Assembly (NCBI GenBank): GCA_964410945.1
Contig: CAYPJE010000006.1
Coordinates: 55,781 to 119,780 of the forward strand
Source: CAYPJE01 sp964410945
GTDB taxonomy: Bacteria; Fidelibacterota; Marinisomatia; Marinisomatales; TCS56
Length of the DNA: 64,000 nt
Reading direction: 5' to 3'
Position numbers and translations under genes: made by a program. Positions 18,187 through 26,644 of the stretch are shown here, piece after piece (the first letter of the stretch is position 1; each line of letters starts with the position of its first letter). Below the pieces are notes generated by a model that saw only the letters and a list, made by a program, of their open reading frames with translations, did no database searches and was not told the origin of the DNA.

Positions 18187-19104
18187 TCATTTTTTGCTCC
18201 CATGGGGATGAGCCTGGCGGTAGATTTTTCTCATTCTATCGGGCTGCAGGTGGGTGTAAACCTGCGTTGACGATAAACTGCTGTGCCCCAGTAAATCTTT
18301 AACAGAACGGATATCAGCACCTTTATCGAGTAAATGGGTTGCAAAAGTGTGGCGCAATGTGTGGGGGCCCAGGTTTTTTCCTTCCCCGACCTTCAGTAAA
18401 TAATTCCTGACATTGTGCTGAATTGTCCTGACAGAAATCCGTCGATTCATATTACCAATAAATAATGGTTCAGAGTTGTTGTTCAGTTCAGTCTTCTTAC
18501 CCCTTTCCCGCAAATAGAGTTCCAAAGAATTTTTTGCCTGTCTACCAAACGGAATCAAGCGTTGCTTATTACCCTTACCGGTCACTTTGACCATCATTTT
18601 ATCACAGTCCACATCGCCATGATTCAGTCCGACCAATTCACTGAGGCGCATTCCGGTGCTGTAAAACAATTCCAGCACTGCACGATCACGCAAGCCACGA
18701 ATATTATCCGTTGCCGGCGCATCCATCAAATCGTCAATCAATTTCCCGGGAATATAGTTCGGTAGGGATTTAGGCAGACGTGGTGATTTGATACCAAGAG
18801 TAGGATTCTGATTCACATTCTCACTGCGCAGCAAATATTTGTATAAACTTTTCAGGGCTGCCAACCGGCGTGCCACTGTCCGGCTGGAAAAACCGGCTTC
18901 AAACTCATGCCCCAGAAAATGTCGGATCGTTTGCTTATCCACTGTTGAAAGATCGATATGATCAGACCCCAGGTATTCTTTCATAAATGTCAAAAATCTT
19001 GTTAAATCATGATCATAAGATTTTAAGGTATGCGCAGAATAATTCCTTTCTTTGGCAATATAAGTCAGAAAATCATTTTTGAGCGCAATGGTGTCTTCAG
19101 CCAT
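18187..19104 (-). CDS. xerC: Tyrosine recombinase XerC/XerD type
   Basis: A 305-residue site-specific recombinase. The N-terminal SAM-like domain (about 1-95) has NYSAHTLKSYDHDL; the catalytic domain has the conserved residues: Arg in STGMRLSELVGL, Lys in VTGKGNKQRLIPFG, His-x-x-Arg in PHTLRHTFATHLL, His in LLGHSSLSSTQ, and the nucleophile Tyr in VYTHLQ. Size and lack of extra domains point to the housekeeping XerC/D that resolves chromosome dimers at dif, not to a mobile-element integrase; C versus D cannot be decided here. It overlaps the rluD-like gene by 8 nt. No dif-like site was recognised in the window. Confidence 0.9.
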   Translation of the reverse strand: MAEDTIALKNDFLTYIAKERNYSAHTLKSYDHDLTRFLTFMKEYLGSDHIDLSTVDKQTIRHFLGHEFEAGFSSRTVARRLAALKSLYKYLLRSENVNQNPTLGIKSPRLPKSLPNYIPGKLIDDLMDAPATDNIRGLRDRAVLELFYSTGMRLSELVGLNHGDVDCDKMMVKVTGKGNKQRLIPFGRQAKNSLELYLRERGKKTELNNNSEPLFIGNMNRRISVRTIQHNVRNYLLKVGEGKNLGPHTLRHTFATHLLDKGADIRSVKDLLGHSSLSSTQVYTHLQPDRMRKIYRQAHPHGSKK

Positions 19105-20065
19105 TAAATACCCTTGATTTGTCCAGAATTATACTCATATCTGCAGGCAGGGGCGTAACAAATTCCATTAATCGATTGCTTGCAGGGTGGGTAAACATAA
19201 TTTTATGAGCATGCAAGGCATGCCTGTCAATCGTCTTCAACCAACTGATCAGAATTTTTTTAACCTCCGGTAGGTAGCCATTAGTACGATTTCTACCTCC
19301 ATTATACACTTCATCGGCGAAAATTGCAAATCCTGCGTGAGATGCATGAACGCGAATCTGGTGGGTTCGCCCCGTAACAGGATGAAATTGAACGTAGCTC
19401 AGATGTCGTAGATGTTCAATCAGCCTGAATTCAGTAACAGCTGTCCGGCCATCTTCGGCTGCCATGAATTTTGTCGCGTCAGCCCGATTTCGACGAATAC
19501 CCATTTCAATTTTACCGCTATCCGGCTGCCATTCTCCCCAGGTCAATCCAAGATAGGTTTTATTAATCTGCCGTTGTTCAAACTGTTTCGCCAGGGCCAT
19601 GTGGGAGGAATTCTTTTTGGCAACCAGAATAATCCCTGAGGTATCTTTATCGAGACGGTGAACTATGCCCGGACGTAAAACACCGTTAATATCAGAAAGG
19701 TTATTGAAATGATGAGCCAGGCCATTTGCCAGCGTTCCCTGGGGATTATTCTTACCAGGGTGGACCACCAAACCAGCCGGCTTGTTGACCGCTGCCAGAT
19801 CCTCATCCTCGTAAATGATATCCAGATCCATCTGCTCGGGAATGATATGATCCGGCTCCTGTTCTACAGCGATTATATCAACATGGATTTCATCACCATC
19901 ACATACCCGGTAACTGGATTTCACCTGGTTACCATTGACCAGGACATTGCCATTCCGAATTAAATCCTGGATTCTCACCCTGGACAGGTCAATCAACTGG
20001 TCTGAGAGATATTTATCTAATCGAATCGTCTCAGAACCACAGACTGTATAATTTTCGGTTCTCAA
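19097..20065 (-). CDS. rluD: RluA/RluD family 23S rRNA pseudouridine synthase
   Basis: A 322-residue enzyme with an N-terminal S4 RNA-binding domain (RLDKYLSDQLIDLSR, about 14-75) and a catalytic domain whose GIVHRLDKDTSGIILVAK motif carries the catalytic Asp. Later RTHQIRVHASHAGF is also typical. It converts uridines in helix 69 of 23S rRNA (if RluD) or a related site to pseudouridine. The family is assigned with high confidence, the exact target less so. The start overlaps lspA by 4 nt. The lspA-rluD pair is a common operon in diverse bacteria. Confidence 0.93.
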   Translation of the reverse strand: MRTENYTVCGSETIRLDKYLSDQLIDLSRVRIQDLIRNGNVLVNGNQVKSSYRVCDGDEIHVDIIAVEQEPDHIIPEQMDLDIIYEDEDLAAVNKPAGLVVHPGKNNPQGTLANGLAHHFNNLSDINGVLRPGIVHRLDKDTSGIILVAKKNSSHMALAKQFEQRQINKTYLGLTWGEWQPDSGKIEMGIRRNRADATKFMAAEDGRTAVTEFRLIEHLRHLSYVQFHPVTGRTHQIRVHASHAGFAIFADEVYNGGRNRTNGYLPEVKKILISWLKTIDRHALHAHKIMFTHPASNRLMEFVTPLPADMSIILDKSRVFNG

Positions 20066-20538
20066 GAATCAGATTTAACCGGTTCCATTTTGGGTTGAAT
20101 GATTAATGAATAGTACAAGAAAAAAAACATTCCAACTGTCACGGAAGAATCAGCAATATTAAACACAGGCCAATGGTGCCCTGAAATCATAAAATCCAGA
20201 AAATCCACAACTTCGCCATAGATGAGACGATCAATCAGATTGCCGATTGCTCCAGCCAGAATCAAGGCCAGGGCCATCCGTAATATCAGGATTTCATGTC
20301 GGGATGACCATAAATACCAGGCAATAGCTATCGTCGCCAATATTGAAACAACGGAAAAAACATAAATACCAGCAGGGAAGTTAATGCCAAAGGCCATACC
20401 GTCATTAGTTATATAAGTCAGGTGAAAGAAGCCATTGATGACAGGGATGGATTCGTGTAAATCCATTCTTGCCCTGGTAATAAATTTTGTTATTTGATCA
20501 AATAATATAAGGGTAAAGGAAACGTATATAACCCTCAT
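20062..20538 (-). CDS. lspA: Lipoprotein signal peptidase (signal peptidase II)
   Basis: A 158-residue inner-membrane aspartyl protease with four transmembrane segments. GAIGNLIDRLIYGEVVDFLD and PVFNIADSSVTVG contain the two catalytic aspartates (NLIDR and NIADS), and ITNDGMAFG matches the conserved N-terminal motif (usually xNxGxAFG). It removes signal peptides from prolipoproteins; substrates encoded in this window include the large lipoprotein, TlpA-like, cyclophilin, TPR and LolB-like proteins. It overlaps both neighbours by 4 nt, so translation in this operon is tightly linked. Confidence 0.96.
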   Translation of the reverse strand: MRVIYVSFTLILFDQITKFITRARMDLHESIPVINGFFHLTYITNDGMAFGINFPAGIYVFSVVSILATIAIAWYLWSSRHEILILRMALALILAGAIGNLIDRLIYGEVVDFLDFMISGHHWPVFNIADSSVTVGMFFFLYYSLIIQPKMEPVKSDS

Positions 20539-20930
20539 ACGGGATTCAATTTATCCTTGTTTTTGCAGCCAACACATTTATTGGTATTGGGAACTTCAAG
20601 CATCCGTTCTTCGGGTATCAATTCTCCACAGATGATGCAGGTTCCGAATTCACCAGTATCAATCCTTTCCAGGGCCGTGACCAGATTCTTGTAATAATTT
20701 TCTTCACGTGACATCAACAGATACCCCTTTTCGCGTTCATGCGAATCAGTGCCTGCGTCAGCCATATGAACACTATATATCGAATCTTGTGATAGTCCGC
20801 CATTGGGATTGCGGGAAGTATTCAATCCATCTTTGATTGTACCGAGTTCATCTACAACCAGATTCATCTTGGAAAGGATGACTTTTCGGAATTCGTTTAA
20901 TTTTGCTTTTGAATAACGTTTAATCGCCAT
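20535..20930 (-). CDS. TraR/DksA family zinc-finger protein
   Basis: About 131 residues: an N-terminal helical coiled-coil hairpin (residues about 5-85) and a C-terminal C4 zinc finger, CIICGELIPEERM then CVGCK. DksA-type proteins enter the secondary channel of RNA polymerase and work with ppGpp. The coiled-coil tip here has DAGTDSHERE rather than the DxxDxA tip of E. coli DksA, so a regulatory role should not be assumed. The ATG at 20930 is chosen because GGAG lies 6 nt upstream; an ATG four codons earlier contains that site. It is directly downstream of ileS and overlaps lspA by 4 nt. Genes of this kind lie between ileS and lspA in several FCB and Chlorobi genomes. Confidence 0.88.
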   Translation of the reverse strand: MAIKRYSKAKLNEFRKVILSKMNLVVDELGTIKDGLNTSRNPNGGLSQDSIYSVHMADAGTDSHEREKGYLLMSREENYYKNLVTALERIDTGEFGTCIICGELIPEERMLEVPNTNKCVGCKNKDKLNPV

Positions 20931-20942
20931 TATAGACTCCAT

Positions 20943-23900
20943 CTACACCTTATTTACGCGCTCAATCGCAATTGCAATACTAAAATCACGGACTTTAATT
21001 GTATCCTGATACTCTCCTGATTTTAGCTCTGGTGCCATCTTTTGAGTTAAGGTTTCGTTAAGAAAATATTCTTTATTGGCTGAAATAGCGTCTCCGACCG
21101 GGCCCTCAAAATCCCCATAGATATTGATTCGGTCTTCAACCATGAATTTAGCCATTTTTCGCATAATCTGCACCTGTCTTATGACATCGCGCACAATGCC
21201 TTCTTGTATCAGTTCTTCAGTAAGCTCAGTTATCAAACCAACAGTAATTCCACCATCAGCCGTCGCAGTAAATCCAGTAGCGGATGTTCTGTTAATCAAT
21301 AAATCCTCGCTACTTAAGAAAATCGGTGAATTGGAAATCGTCAGGGATATCTGATCCCGGTCTTCCAAACGTGCCATAATCTCATCCGGTGGTAATTCGG
21401 CTAATGATTTTTGAATTACACCTAATTGTTTACCAAACTTCGGTCCCAGAACCGGCAAATTCGGTTTAATTGAATAACTCAGTAACTCGGTGGCATCGGA
21501 CGATCTGGAAATTGCCTTTATGTTCAATTCATCCATAATCACCGACTGATGTTCAATAATGAAATCCGCCAATTGATCGTCGGCAATTACAAATTTAAGC
21601 TCTGCCAGTGGCTGTCGTATTTTCAGGCTGGCCTGGTTTCTGGCCGATCGTCCCAACTCCACAGTTTTTCGCAGCGCGTCAACCTGCTGGGATAAATTCT
21701 GATCAATATAATTTTGATCAGCAGCGGGAAAATCACACAGGTGGATACTTTCAGGTGCGTTTGGATCACTGCCACATACCAGATTCTGATAGATGGTCTC
21801 CGTAATGAAAGGCAAAATCGGAGCCAGAATTTTTATCAGCTTAACCAGAACCTCATACAGCACCTGGTAAGCCGCATTTTTATCACCGTCATCTTCGCTT
21901 TTCCAGAATCGACGCCGATTCCGGCGGATATACCAGTTGGATAAATCTTCCAGGAAGAGATCAATTTTTCGCATTAACCGATAGGTCTGGAATTTCTCAT
22001 AGCCTTCCCGGCTGTCCACAATCAATAGATTCAATTTTGATAATATCCAACGGTCCAGGATGGTAAGTTCCGACTCATCTAAACCGCCATCACCAGGTGT
22101 AAACCGGTCTACCGCGGCGTAGGTGGCAAAGAACGAATATGAATTCCACAATGTGATTATCCGTTTACGGACTTCATCCGCATGGTGATAACCGAATAAC
22201 AGATTATTCTCAACATTCTGTGCGGCATACATCCAGCGCATCACATCCACGCCCATTTTCTCGGCAGCATCATCAAACCAGATCGCGTTCCCCCAGGATT
22301 TATGCATATCCCGGCCGGTCTCATCTTTCACCAGTGCGTGGCCCAGTAATGTTTTGAATGGGGGTTGGTTTTCCATCATGGTGGACATTGCCAGCAGGGA
22401 ATAAAACCAGTTTCTGAACTGACCTGGGAAACATTCAGTGATGAAATCGGCGGGGAACCATTTCTGCCAGTAATCCCGATCACTGATATAATTCATTGTG
22501 GAATAAGGTACAATGCCGGCATCCAGCCAGGGATTGCCAACATCGGGGATACGACTGCCGATCAGACCACTCTCAGGATGCTTGATTTTTACTTTGTCGA
22601 TCCAGGGACGGTGCGGACTTTGGCCCTCAAATTCTTCCCAGCCTTCCACGGCCAGTTCTTTCAATTCTTCCTTTGAGCCGACCACATAATAGCTGTCGTC
22701 TTCGAATACCCAGATCGGCAGTGCCAGTCCCCAGAACCGCTTCTTTGAGATCATCCAGTCGCCCATATTATCCAGCCATTCGTGCTCCCGGTCCTGGCCC
22801 CATTCCGGGATCCATTCGATTTGATCGACAATTTTCTTAATATCTTCCCGCCAGTCCATTTTGATATACCATTCGTCAACCATCCGGAAGACCAGTTCAT
22901 CTCCGGAACGCCAGCAGTGCGGGTACACATGGGGATAACGCTCAACATACACCAGGAATTTATTTTCCTTCAGGTTGGCGATAATCTTTTTAGTCGTTTC
23001 ACGATCAGTTGCTCTCAATCCAGTCAACCAGCCAAAATTAGCGATGTATTTCGCTTCATCGTTAAGGGGGGCTATGTCAACCAAACCAAGTTTACGGCCA
23101 ATTTCATGGTCAATATCACCGCAGCCCGGAGCGATATGCACAATACCGGTACCTTCGCCGGCCACAACAACATCGTTGCCCTCATTGTCCTTACCACCAT
23201 CGATGACCTTGTGGCAGGAAATACCGGTTACACCGGCTGCTTTAAGATCATCTTTGGCAAAGGGATAACCGCCGGGGATTGACTGGGCTTCCAGATCATC
23301 AAAGGGGCCAACATACTGCCAGCCGACCATTTCGGCACCTTTAACGGTTTCTTCTTCCGAAAAACCGCCATGTTCCTTGAAAATCTGGGCGATTGTCTTC
23401 AGCTTCGGCACACCCTCCACCCATTGCTTCTTATCTGCGAACTGCTTCTCTAGGCGCTGGAATTCAAGGTTTTCAGCCGCAAAATAATAGATGCTGCCAT
23501 CAACGGCTTTCAGTTTAACATAGTCCAGATTGACATTAACCGCGGCGGCCACGTTGGATGTTAAGGTCCAGGGTGTTGTAGTCCAGACTAACAGATACTC
23601 GTTTTCACGGTCAACCAGCGGAAATCGTACAAAGACTGCTTCATGGTCAACCAGCTTCCGGCCTTCAATGATCTCCATTTGGGAGTAAGATGTACCTGAT
23701 TTACCCGACCAGGGAACTACATCGGCTCCCCTGTAAATCTTGCCTTTTTCAAATAGTTTTTTCAGGAAAGCCCAGATGGTATAATTATTTTCATCGGACA
23801 TTGTATAATAGGAATTATCCCAGTCCATCCAATACCCAAGCCGGATCGATTGCTGTGTCTGAACAGCCGAATACTTATTTACCCGTTCCTTGCAAAAATT

Positions 23901-24251
23901 GACAAATTTTTCAACGCCGAATTCTTCGATATCACGTTTGCTCTTAAAACCCAGCTCCTTCTCGACCTCTACTTCAACCCACAAACCCTGACAGTCAAAT
24001 CCGTTCTGGTAGCGCAACTCATGGCCATCCATGGCTTTAAAACGCTGATATACATCTTTCAGTGTACGGCCCCAGGCATGGTGAACCCCCATAGGATTAT
24101 TGGCTGTTATCGGGCCATCCAGGAAGCTCCAGCGCGGCTTACCGACATTCGCCTCGACCCGCTTTTCGAAAATTCCGTTTTTCTCCCAGAAAGACAGGAC
24201 AGCATGTTCCTGTTTTATAAAATCAATATTCGGATCAACTTTCTTGATCAT
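20943..24251 (-). CDS. ileS: Isoleucyl-tRNA synthetase with divergent signature motifs
   Basis: A 1102-residue class I synthetase that charges tRNA-Ile. The N-terminal catalytic fold, a long CP1 editing insertion (WTTTPWTLTSNVAAAVN and GTGIVHIAPGCGDID are the editing motifs), and an anticodon-binding domain (about 700-850) are all present. The HIGH motif reads GVHHAWG and KMSKS reads DMHKSWGN, a variant I associate with a subset of bacterial IleRS. No C-terminal cysteine zinc site was seen, which with the length fits the type 2 (eukaryote-like) group. IleRS and not ValRS is favoured by FDCQGLWVEVEVEKELG. It starts the operon with the DksA-like, lspA and rluD-like genes; the 213-bp gap upstream should hold the promoter. 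Confidence 0.93.
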   Translation of the reverse strand: MIKKVDPNIDFIKQEHAVLSFWEKNGIFEKRVEANVGKPRWSFLDGPITANNPMGVHHAWGRTLKDVYQRFKAMDGHELRYQNGFDCQGLWVEVEVEKELGFKSKRDIEEFGVEKFVNFCKERVNKYSAVQTQQSIRLGYWMDWDNSYYTMSDENNYTIWAFLKKLFEKGKIYRGADVVPWSGKSGTSYSQMEIIEGRKLVDHEAVFVRFPLVDRENEYLLVWTTTPWTLTSNVAAAVNVNLDYVKLKAVDGSIYYFAAENLEFQRLEKQFADKKQWVEGVPKLKTIAQIFKEHGGFSEEETVKGAEMVGWQYVGPFDDLEAQSIPGGYPFAKDDLKAAGVTGISCHKVIDGGKDNEGNDVVVAGEGTGIVHIAPGCGDIDHEIGRKLGLVDIAPLNDEAKYIANFGWLTGLRATDRETTKKIIANLKENKFLVYVERYPHVYPHCWRSGDELVFRMVDEWYIKMDWREDIKKIVDQIEWIPEWGQDREHEWLDNMGDWMISKKRFWGLALPIWVFEDDSYYVVGSKEELKELAVEGWEEFEGQSPHRPWIDKVKIKHPESGLIGSRIPDVGNPWLDAGIVPYSTMNYISDRDYWQKWFPADFITECFPGQFRNWFYSLLAMSTMMENQPPFKTLLGHALVKDETGRDMHKSWGNAIWFDDAAEKMGVDVMRWMYAAQNVENNLLFGYHHADEVRKRIITLWNSYSFFATYAAVDRFTPGDGGLDESELTILDRWILSKLNLLIVDSREGYEKFQTYRLMRKIDLFLEDLSNWYIRRNRRRFWKSEDDGDKNAAYQVLYEVLVKLIKILAPILPFITETIYQNLVCGSDPNAPESIHLCDFPAADQNYIDQNLSQQVDALRKTVELGRSARNQASLKIRQPLAELKFVIADDQLADFIIEHQSVIMDELNIKAISRSSDATELLSYSIKPNLPVLGPKFGKQLGVIQKSLAELPPDEIMARLEDRDQISLTISNSPIFLSSEDLLINRTSATGFTATADGGITVGLITELTEELIQEGIVRDVIRQVQIMRKMAKFMVEDRINIYGDFEGPVGDAISANKEYFLNETLTQKMAPELKSGEYQDTIKVRDFSIAIAIERVNKV

Positions 24252-24420
24252 TTTCCTTATTCAACCTCTGTATAATTCTGGCCTTTTATTCAGCAATATC
24301 GATTCGGGATCACTACGTAATACAAGTAATTGAATCGTTAATTTTAATATGATTTAAGCTTGCGAAATTAGGGTGGATGGCGGACTAAGTCAATCTCCTT
24401 AGACCGGCCTGTCAGCAAAC

Positions 24421-24448
24421 AAAAAAGCCACCTCTGCGGGTGGCTTTT
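24421..24448 (-). terminator. Intrinsic terminator after the HtrA gene
   Basis: GCCACC (24427-24432) pairs with GGTGGC (24439-24444) and is flanked by six A and four T, so it could work in both directions. It lies 17 bp beyond the HtrA stop; on the minus strand the hairpin is followed by six T. Confidence 0.85.
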
Positions 24449-24464
24449 CAATCATTAGCCCGGT

Positions 24465-25868
24465 TCAATCCAGAACCAGTGCCACAAACCGTGAGGTATT
24501 CTGATTTTTGACCAGTAACAGGACCGACTCATCCTCCTCGAGATCGGTGAGGCGCCTGAATTCTGTGACGCTTGATACCAATTTGTTACCAACCTTAACA
24601 ATTACATCTCCCGGACGCAATCCTGACCTGGCCGCGGGACTGCCGCGTTCCACATCGGTAACTATAACACCATCGATACCACGATCAATACCGTACCGCT
24701 GGGCCAGTTCACGATTCATATCAGATACTTTCAGACCCAGCCGCTGATCTGATTCGCCCTTCTGATTGATGGCTGCAAGATCAGAATCCTTTTTTTCCTC
24801 CAGGACCGCTGTGATAACTTTTTCCTTCCCATTGCGGATAATTTCCACTTTTACCTTTTTCCCCGGTTTTGTTGAGGATACCGTATTCCGGAGATGGGCA
24901 ACATCGGTAATTGTCTCATCTTCAAACCTGATGATTACATCCCCCACCTCAATACCTGCTTCTTCAGCAGGACTATTCTCCAATACTTCAGCCACCAGTG
25001 CTCCCTGGCGCCGGTCCAGTTTCATGGCCCGCGCCATTGCATCATCCACCGGCTGGATAGCAACCCCGATATGGGATCTTACCACATATCCATATTCCAG
25101 GATATCTTCCATCACCTTTTTGACCATATTGGATGGTACGGCAAATCCAACGCCCCGGTTGGAGCGGTCATAGCCCCCGGTAGCGATGGCCGTATTAATT
25201 CCAATCAATTCACCTTTCATATTCAGCAGGGCCCCGCCACTGTTACCAGGATTAATGGCCGCGTCGGTCTGAATGAAATCTTCATAATTCTCTGTGTCAG
25301 GGAAAATGTTACTGCGCCCCATGGCACTCACAATGCCGGTGGTTACGGTATGGCTCAATTCAGTCGAAAAGGGACTTCCGATCGCCATAACCCATTCACC
25401 AACCCGCAAATTGTCTGAATTACCCAAATCCAACGCTGACAGATTTTTAGCATTAATTTTAAGTACAGCCAGATCAGAACGTGGGTCAGTCCCCACAATT
25501 TTTGCCTTAACCTCCCGGTAATCCATCAATTGAACCGAGATTTCATCCGCACCATCAACTACGTGGTTATTGGTTAAGATGTAGCCTTTCCGGGCGTCGA
25601 CAATTACACCCGAACCCAGCGCCTGCTGGCTGAACTCGCGCTCCGGCGTATTAAAATGATAATTAAAAAATTCTTCAAAGGGACTGTTCCCGAATGGATT
25701 GGTGGCAGCAGCCTTAACTACCTTCTCGGTGGTGATAGTTACAACCGCCGGGTTGGCGTTCTCAGCTATATCCGCCATGGCCTGGCTGAACTGGTCTACA
25801 ATAGAGTTCTGAGCAAACGCAAATCCCAGCAGCAGAATGAAAGTGGTAAGAATAGATTTATTTCGCAT
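24465..25868 (-). CDS. degP: HtrA/DegP-type periplasmic serine protease
   Basis: A 467-residue exported protease and chaperone that removes misfolded envelope proteins. A signal peptide (about 1-20) precedes a trypsin-like domain with the triad His in LTNNHVVDG, Asp in DPRSDLAVLKI and Ser in NPGNSGGALLN. Two PDZ domains follow (about 265-350 and 375-460, with GSPAARSGLRPGDVIV). The ATG at 25868 is chosen because GGAG lies 5-7 nt upstream; an in-frame TTG four codons earlier overlaps that site. Two PDZ domains fit DegP/DegQ rather than DegS. It appears monocistronic, with a terminator just downstream. Confidence 0.95.
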   Translation of the reverse strand: MRNKSILTTFILLLGFAFAQNSIVDQFSQAMADIAENANPAVVTITTEKVVKAAATNPFGNSPFEEFFNYHFNTPEREFSQQALGSGVIVDARKGYILTNNHVVDGADEISVQLMDYREVKAKIVGTDPRSDLAVLKINAKNLSALDLGNSDNLRVGEWVMAIGSPFSTELSHTVTTGIVSAMGRSNIFPDTENYEDFIQTDAAINPGNSGGALLNMKGELIGINTAIATGGYDRSNRGVGFAVPSNMVKKVMEDILEYGYVVRSHIGVAIQPVDDAMARAMKLDRRQGALVAEVLENSPAEEAGIEVGDVIIRFEDETITDVAHLRNTVSSTKPGKKVKVEIIRNGKEKVITAVLEEKKDSDLAAINQKGESDQRLGLKVSDMNRELAQRYGIDRGIDGVIVTDVERGSPAARSGLRPGDVIVKVGNKLVSSVTEFRRLTDLEEDESVLLLVKNQNTSRFVALVLD

Positions 25869-25937
25869 TGCATACTCCAAATTTTTTCATTCTGTAAATG
25901 CAGAAAGCCAGGATCGGTTCCATGATTGAATTTAATT

Positions 25938-26020
25938 AATGGAGCCCCACGGGTAAACCCGTGCCTGCACGACGCAGCTGTTTTCGGCACGCAGGCGTGG
26001 TCTTCTGCGAAGGCGGATAA
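25938..26020. repeat. Intergenic inverted-repeat element, copy A
   Basis: It begins AATGGAGCCCCACGGGTAA, which recurs exactly at 38262, and ends AGGCGGAT as copy B does (GCGGAGGCGGAT). The start folds as CACGGGT-AA-ACCCGTG and the middle as GCCTGC with GCAGGC. Both copies lie between genes. It looks like a REP-like or miniature palindromic element; no protein is encoded. Confidence 0.65.
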
Positions 26021-26053
26021 AAAAACCGGTCGCTATCAGTGACAACAACCGGT
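26019..26053 (-). terminator. Probable intrinsic terminator of the pyrF-tlpA operon
   Basis: ACCGGT at 26048-26053 can pair with ACCGGT at 26025-26030, and the minus strand then runs into seven T. The loop is long (17 nt), so this is less certain than the others. It lies 22 bp beyond the tlpA-like stop. Confidence 0.55.
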
Positions 26054-26074
26054 CGAATCAGCGGGATTGTTACC

Positions 26075-26635
26075 TTATAAGAATTGTTTCAAATCGGAGT
26101 AGAATATCTCTTCACTACGAGGACCGATATATGATTTCCTGATATAACCATCACGATCAATAATGAAAGTTGTCGGTATCCCACTGATCGGGCTGCCGGT
26201 GGCCTGGCCGAACAATGCTGCCACTTCCTGGGTCTCGATATTCTGAATATCGGTCAGGATAGTATAATTCATTCCCCATTGGCTGGCAAACATGGCAATA
26301 TCAGCGGCCTGCCCTGAGGACAATGTTATCCCGACTATTTCCAGGCCCGTGGAATTATATTTTTTCTGCAGTTCGATAAAATCAGGAATTTCCCGGCGAC
26401 ATGGCGGGCACCAGGTGCCCCAGAAATTCAGAAGCACCACTTTACCTTTCAGGTCGCTGAGCGTTACCAGATCACCGTCAATTGACATCAGGGTAAAATC
26501 CGGTGCCATTACAGCATTCGCCGGTCGAGCGGCGGCCTGCGGTGATGATTTGTTAATATCAGGATTGGTCTTCTGATTACATCCAGCAAAAAATACTGAC
26601 AGTACCATAATAATAATTAGATTCTTCATTTTCAT
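26075..26635 (-). CDS. TlpA/ResA-like thioredoxin lipoprotein
   Basis: A 186-residue lipoprotein: a short signal sequence with lipobox FAGC at about residue 19, then a thioredoxin fold (about 45-186). GTWCPPCRREIPDF contains the redox-active CPPC, GKVVLLNFWGTW is the preceding strand, and ISGIPTTFIIDRDG includes the cis-proline. Such proteins reduce disulfides in the periplasm, for example during cytochrome c maturation, and receive electrons from a DsbD/CcdA protein. The dsbD gene lies 9 nt upstream, strongly suggesting that the two form one electron path. Confidence 0.9.
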   Translation of the reverse strand: MKMKNLIIIMVLSVFFAGCNQKTNPDINKSSPQAAARPANAVMAPDFTLMSIDGDLVTLSDLKGKVVLLNFWGTWCPPCRREIPDFIELQKKYNSTGLEIVGITLSSGQAADIAMFASQWGMNYTILTDIQNIETQEVAALFGQATGSPISGIPTTFIIDRDGYIRKSYIGPRSEEIFYSDLKQFL

Positions 26636-26644
26636 CCTTTAAGT

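Noticed and set aside
18187..19104. Integrase of a mobile element
   Set aside because: The gene lies in a housekeeping operon, has the XerC/D size, and has no attachment site, excisionase or cargo nearby.
24252..24420. T-box leader upstream of ileS
   Set aside because: No T-box bulge sequence or leader terminator was seen on the minus strand; the only hairpin nearby belongs to the HtrA gene.
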